Shown here: one piece after another, positions 5,639 through 5,784 of the stretch
Position numbering within the stretch: the first letter of the stretch is position 1
Layout of the letters: each line of letters opens with the position of its first letter
From: Mageeibacillus sp. UBA3708
Lineage (GTDB): Bacteria > Bacillota > Clostridia > Saccharofermentanales > Saccharofermentanaceae
DNA: 5,784 bases
Direction of reading: 5' to 3'
Assembly (NCBI GenBank): GCA_002371375.1
Contig: DFIB01000162.1
Coordinates: 1 to 5,784, forward strand
The notes under the pieces: model-generated
The model's input: only the letters and a program-made list of their open reading frames with translations
Databases searched by the model: none
Told to the model about the DNA's origin: nothing
Program-made: the position numbers and the translations under genes

Positions 5639-5662
5639 GTGTATATTTATTCCTATAAACAC
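5639..5662 (+). repeat. Imperfect dyad in the pta leader
   Basis: GTGTATAT (5639-5646) is complementary to ATAAACAC (5655-5662) at 7 of 8 positions, around an 8-nt centre. It sits just after the expected transcription start of pta, where a repressor could bind or a small 5' hairpin could form. It does not match the Rex consensus TTGTGA-N-TCACAA well. Confidence 0.3.
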
Positions 5663-5689
5663 AATAAATAAAGACGAGGCGTAAATCTT

Positions 5690-5784
5690 ATGGCATTTAT
5701 TGACGACATCAAGGCCCGTGCAAAGGCCGACAAGAAGACTATCATCCTGCCGGAGTCAATGGACAGGAGAACATTTGAAGCAGC
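5690..5784 (+). CDS. pta: Phosphate acetyltransferase, N-terminal fragment
   Basis: Only the first 31 codons and part of the next are inside the window; the 3' end is cut by the edge. The start MAFIDDIKARAKADKKTIIL followed by PESMDRRTFEA matches the N-terminus of the Pta family, in which a short basic helix leads to the first strand, (I/V)(I/V)LPE, and the D-x-R-T helix. The enzyme is expected to interconvert acetyl-CoA and acetyl phosphate, the first step of the Pta-AckA acetate and ATP-forming route in the cytoplasm. The related phosphate butyryltransferase cannot be fully excluded from so short a piece, but the LPE...RT pattern favours Pta. GAGG (5676-5679) lies 10 nt before the ATG. ackA would be expected next, outside the window. 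Confidence 0.88.
   Translation, partial: MAFIDDIKARAKADKKTIILPESMDRRTFEA

Overview
The window looks like a chromosomal core region of a low-to-mid GC Gram-positive bacterium of the class Clostridia. The evidence is the set of Firmicutes-type proteins (a YlbM/TmcAL protein beside pta, a DUF4870-like small membrane protein, a clostridial-looking S20), strong GGAGG ribosome binding sites and consensus SigA-like promoters. I cannot name the genus. I see no mobile element, CRISPR array, tRNA or rRNA.

Layout. Positions 1-1131 (+) hold the C-terminal 376 residues of an O-acetylhomoserine sulfhydrylase (MetY), cut by the window edge and followed by a terminator. Positions 1313-1729 (-) encode a 138-residue three-helix membrane protein of DUF4870/Tic20-like type with its own terminator, convergent with metY. 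Divergent from it, 1815-2537 (+) encodes a TrmH/SpoU-family RNA 2'-O-methyltransferase. It is followed by rpsT (2613-2870, +; ribosomal protein S20), which has its own promoter-like sequence and terminator. Positions 2871-3068 are a short convergent intergenic region; it carries what looks like a frameshifted remnant of a small peptide gene and a promoter-like sequence. tmcAL (3069-4310, -) encodes the tRNA(Met) cytidine acetate ligase. Divergent from it, 4373-5605 (+) encodes a membrane-anchored protein that resembles a family 8 glycoside hydrolase (BcsZ-like) but seems to lack the catalytic residues. The window ends in the first 31 codons of pta (5690 onwards, +; phosphate acetyltransferase).

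How they relate. The theme is housekeeping: sulfur amino acid synthesis, RNA modification, the ribosome and acetate metabolism. Two RNA modification genes flank rpsT. tmcAL lies near pta, an arrangement I recall from other Firmicutes; TmcAL consumes acetate and Pta is the first step of acetate production, though the link is inferred. Most genes appear to be separate transcription units. No multi-gene novel system is visible. The best leads are the apparently inactivated GH8-like membrane protein at 4373-5605 and the small-peptide remnant at 2959-3056.
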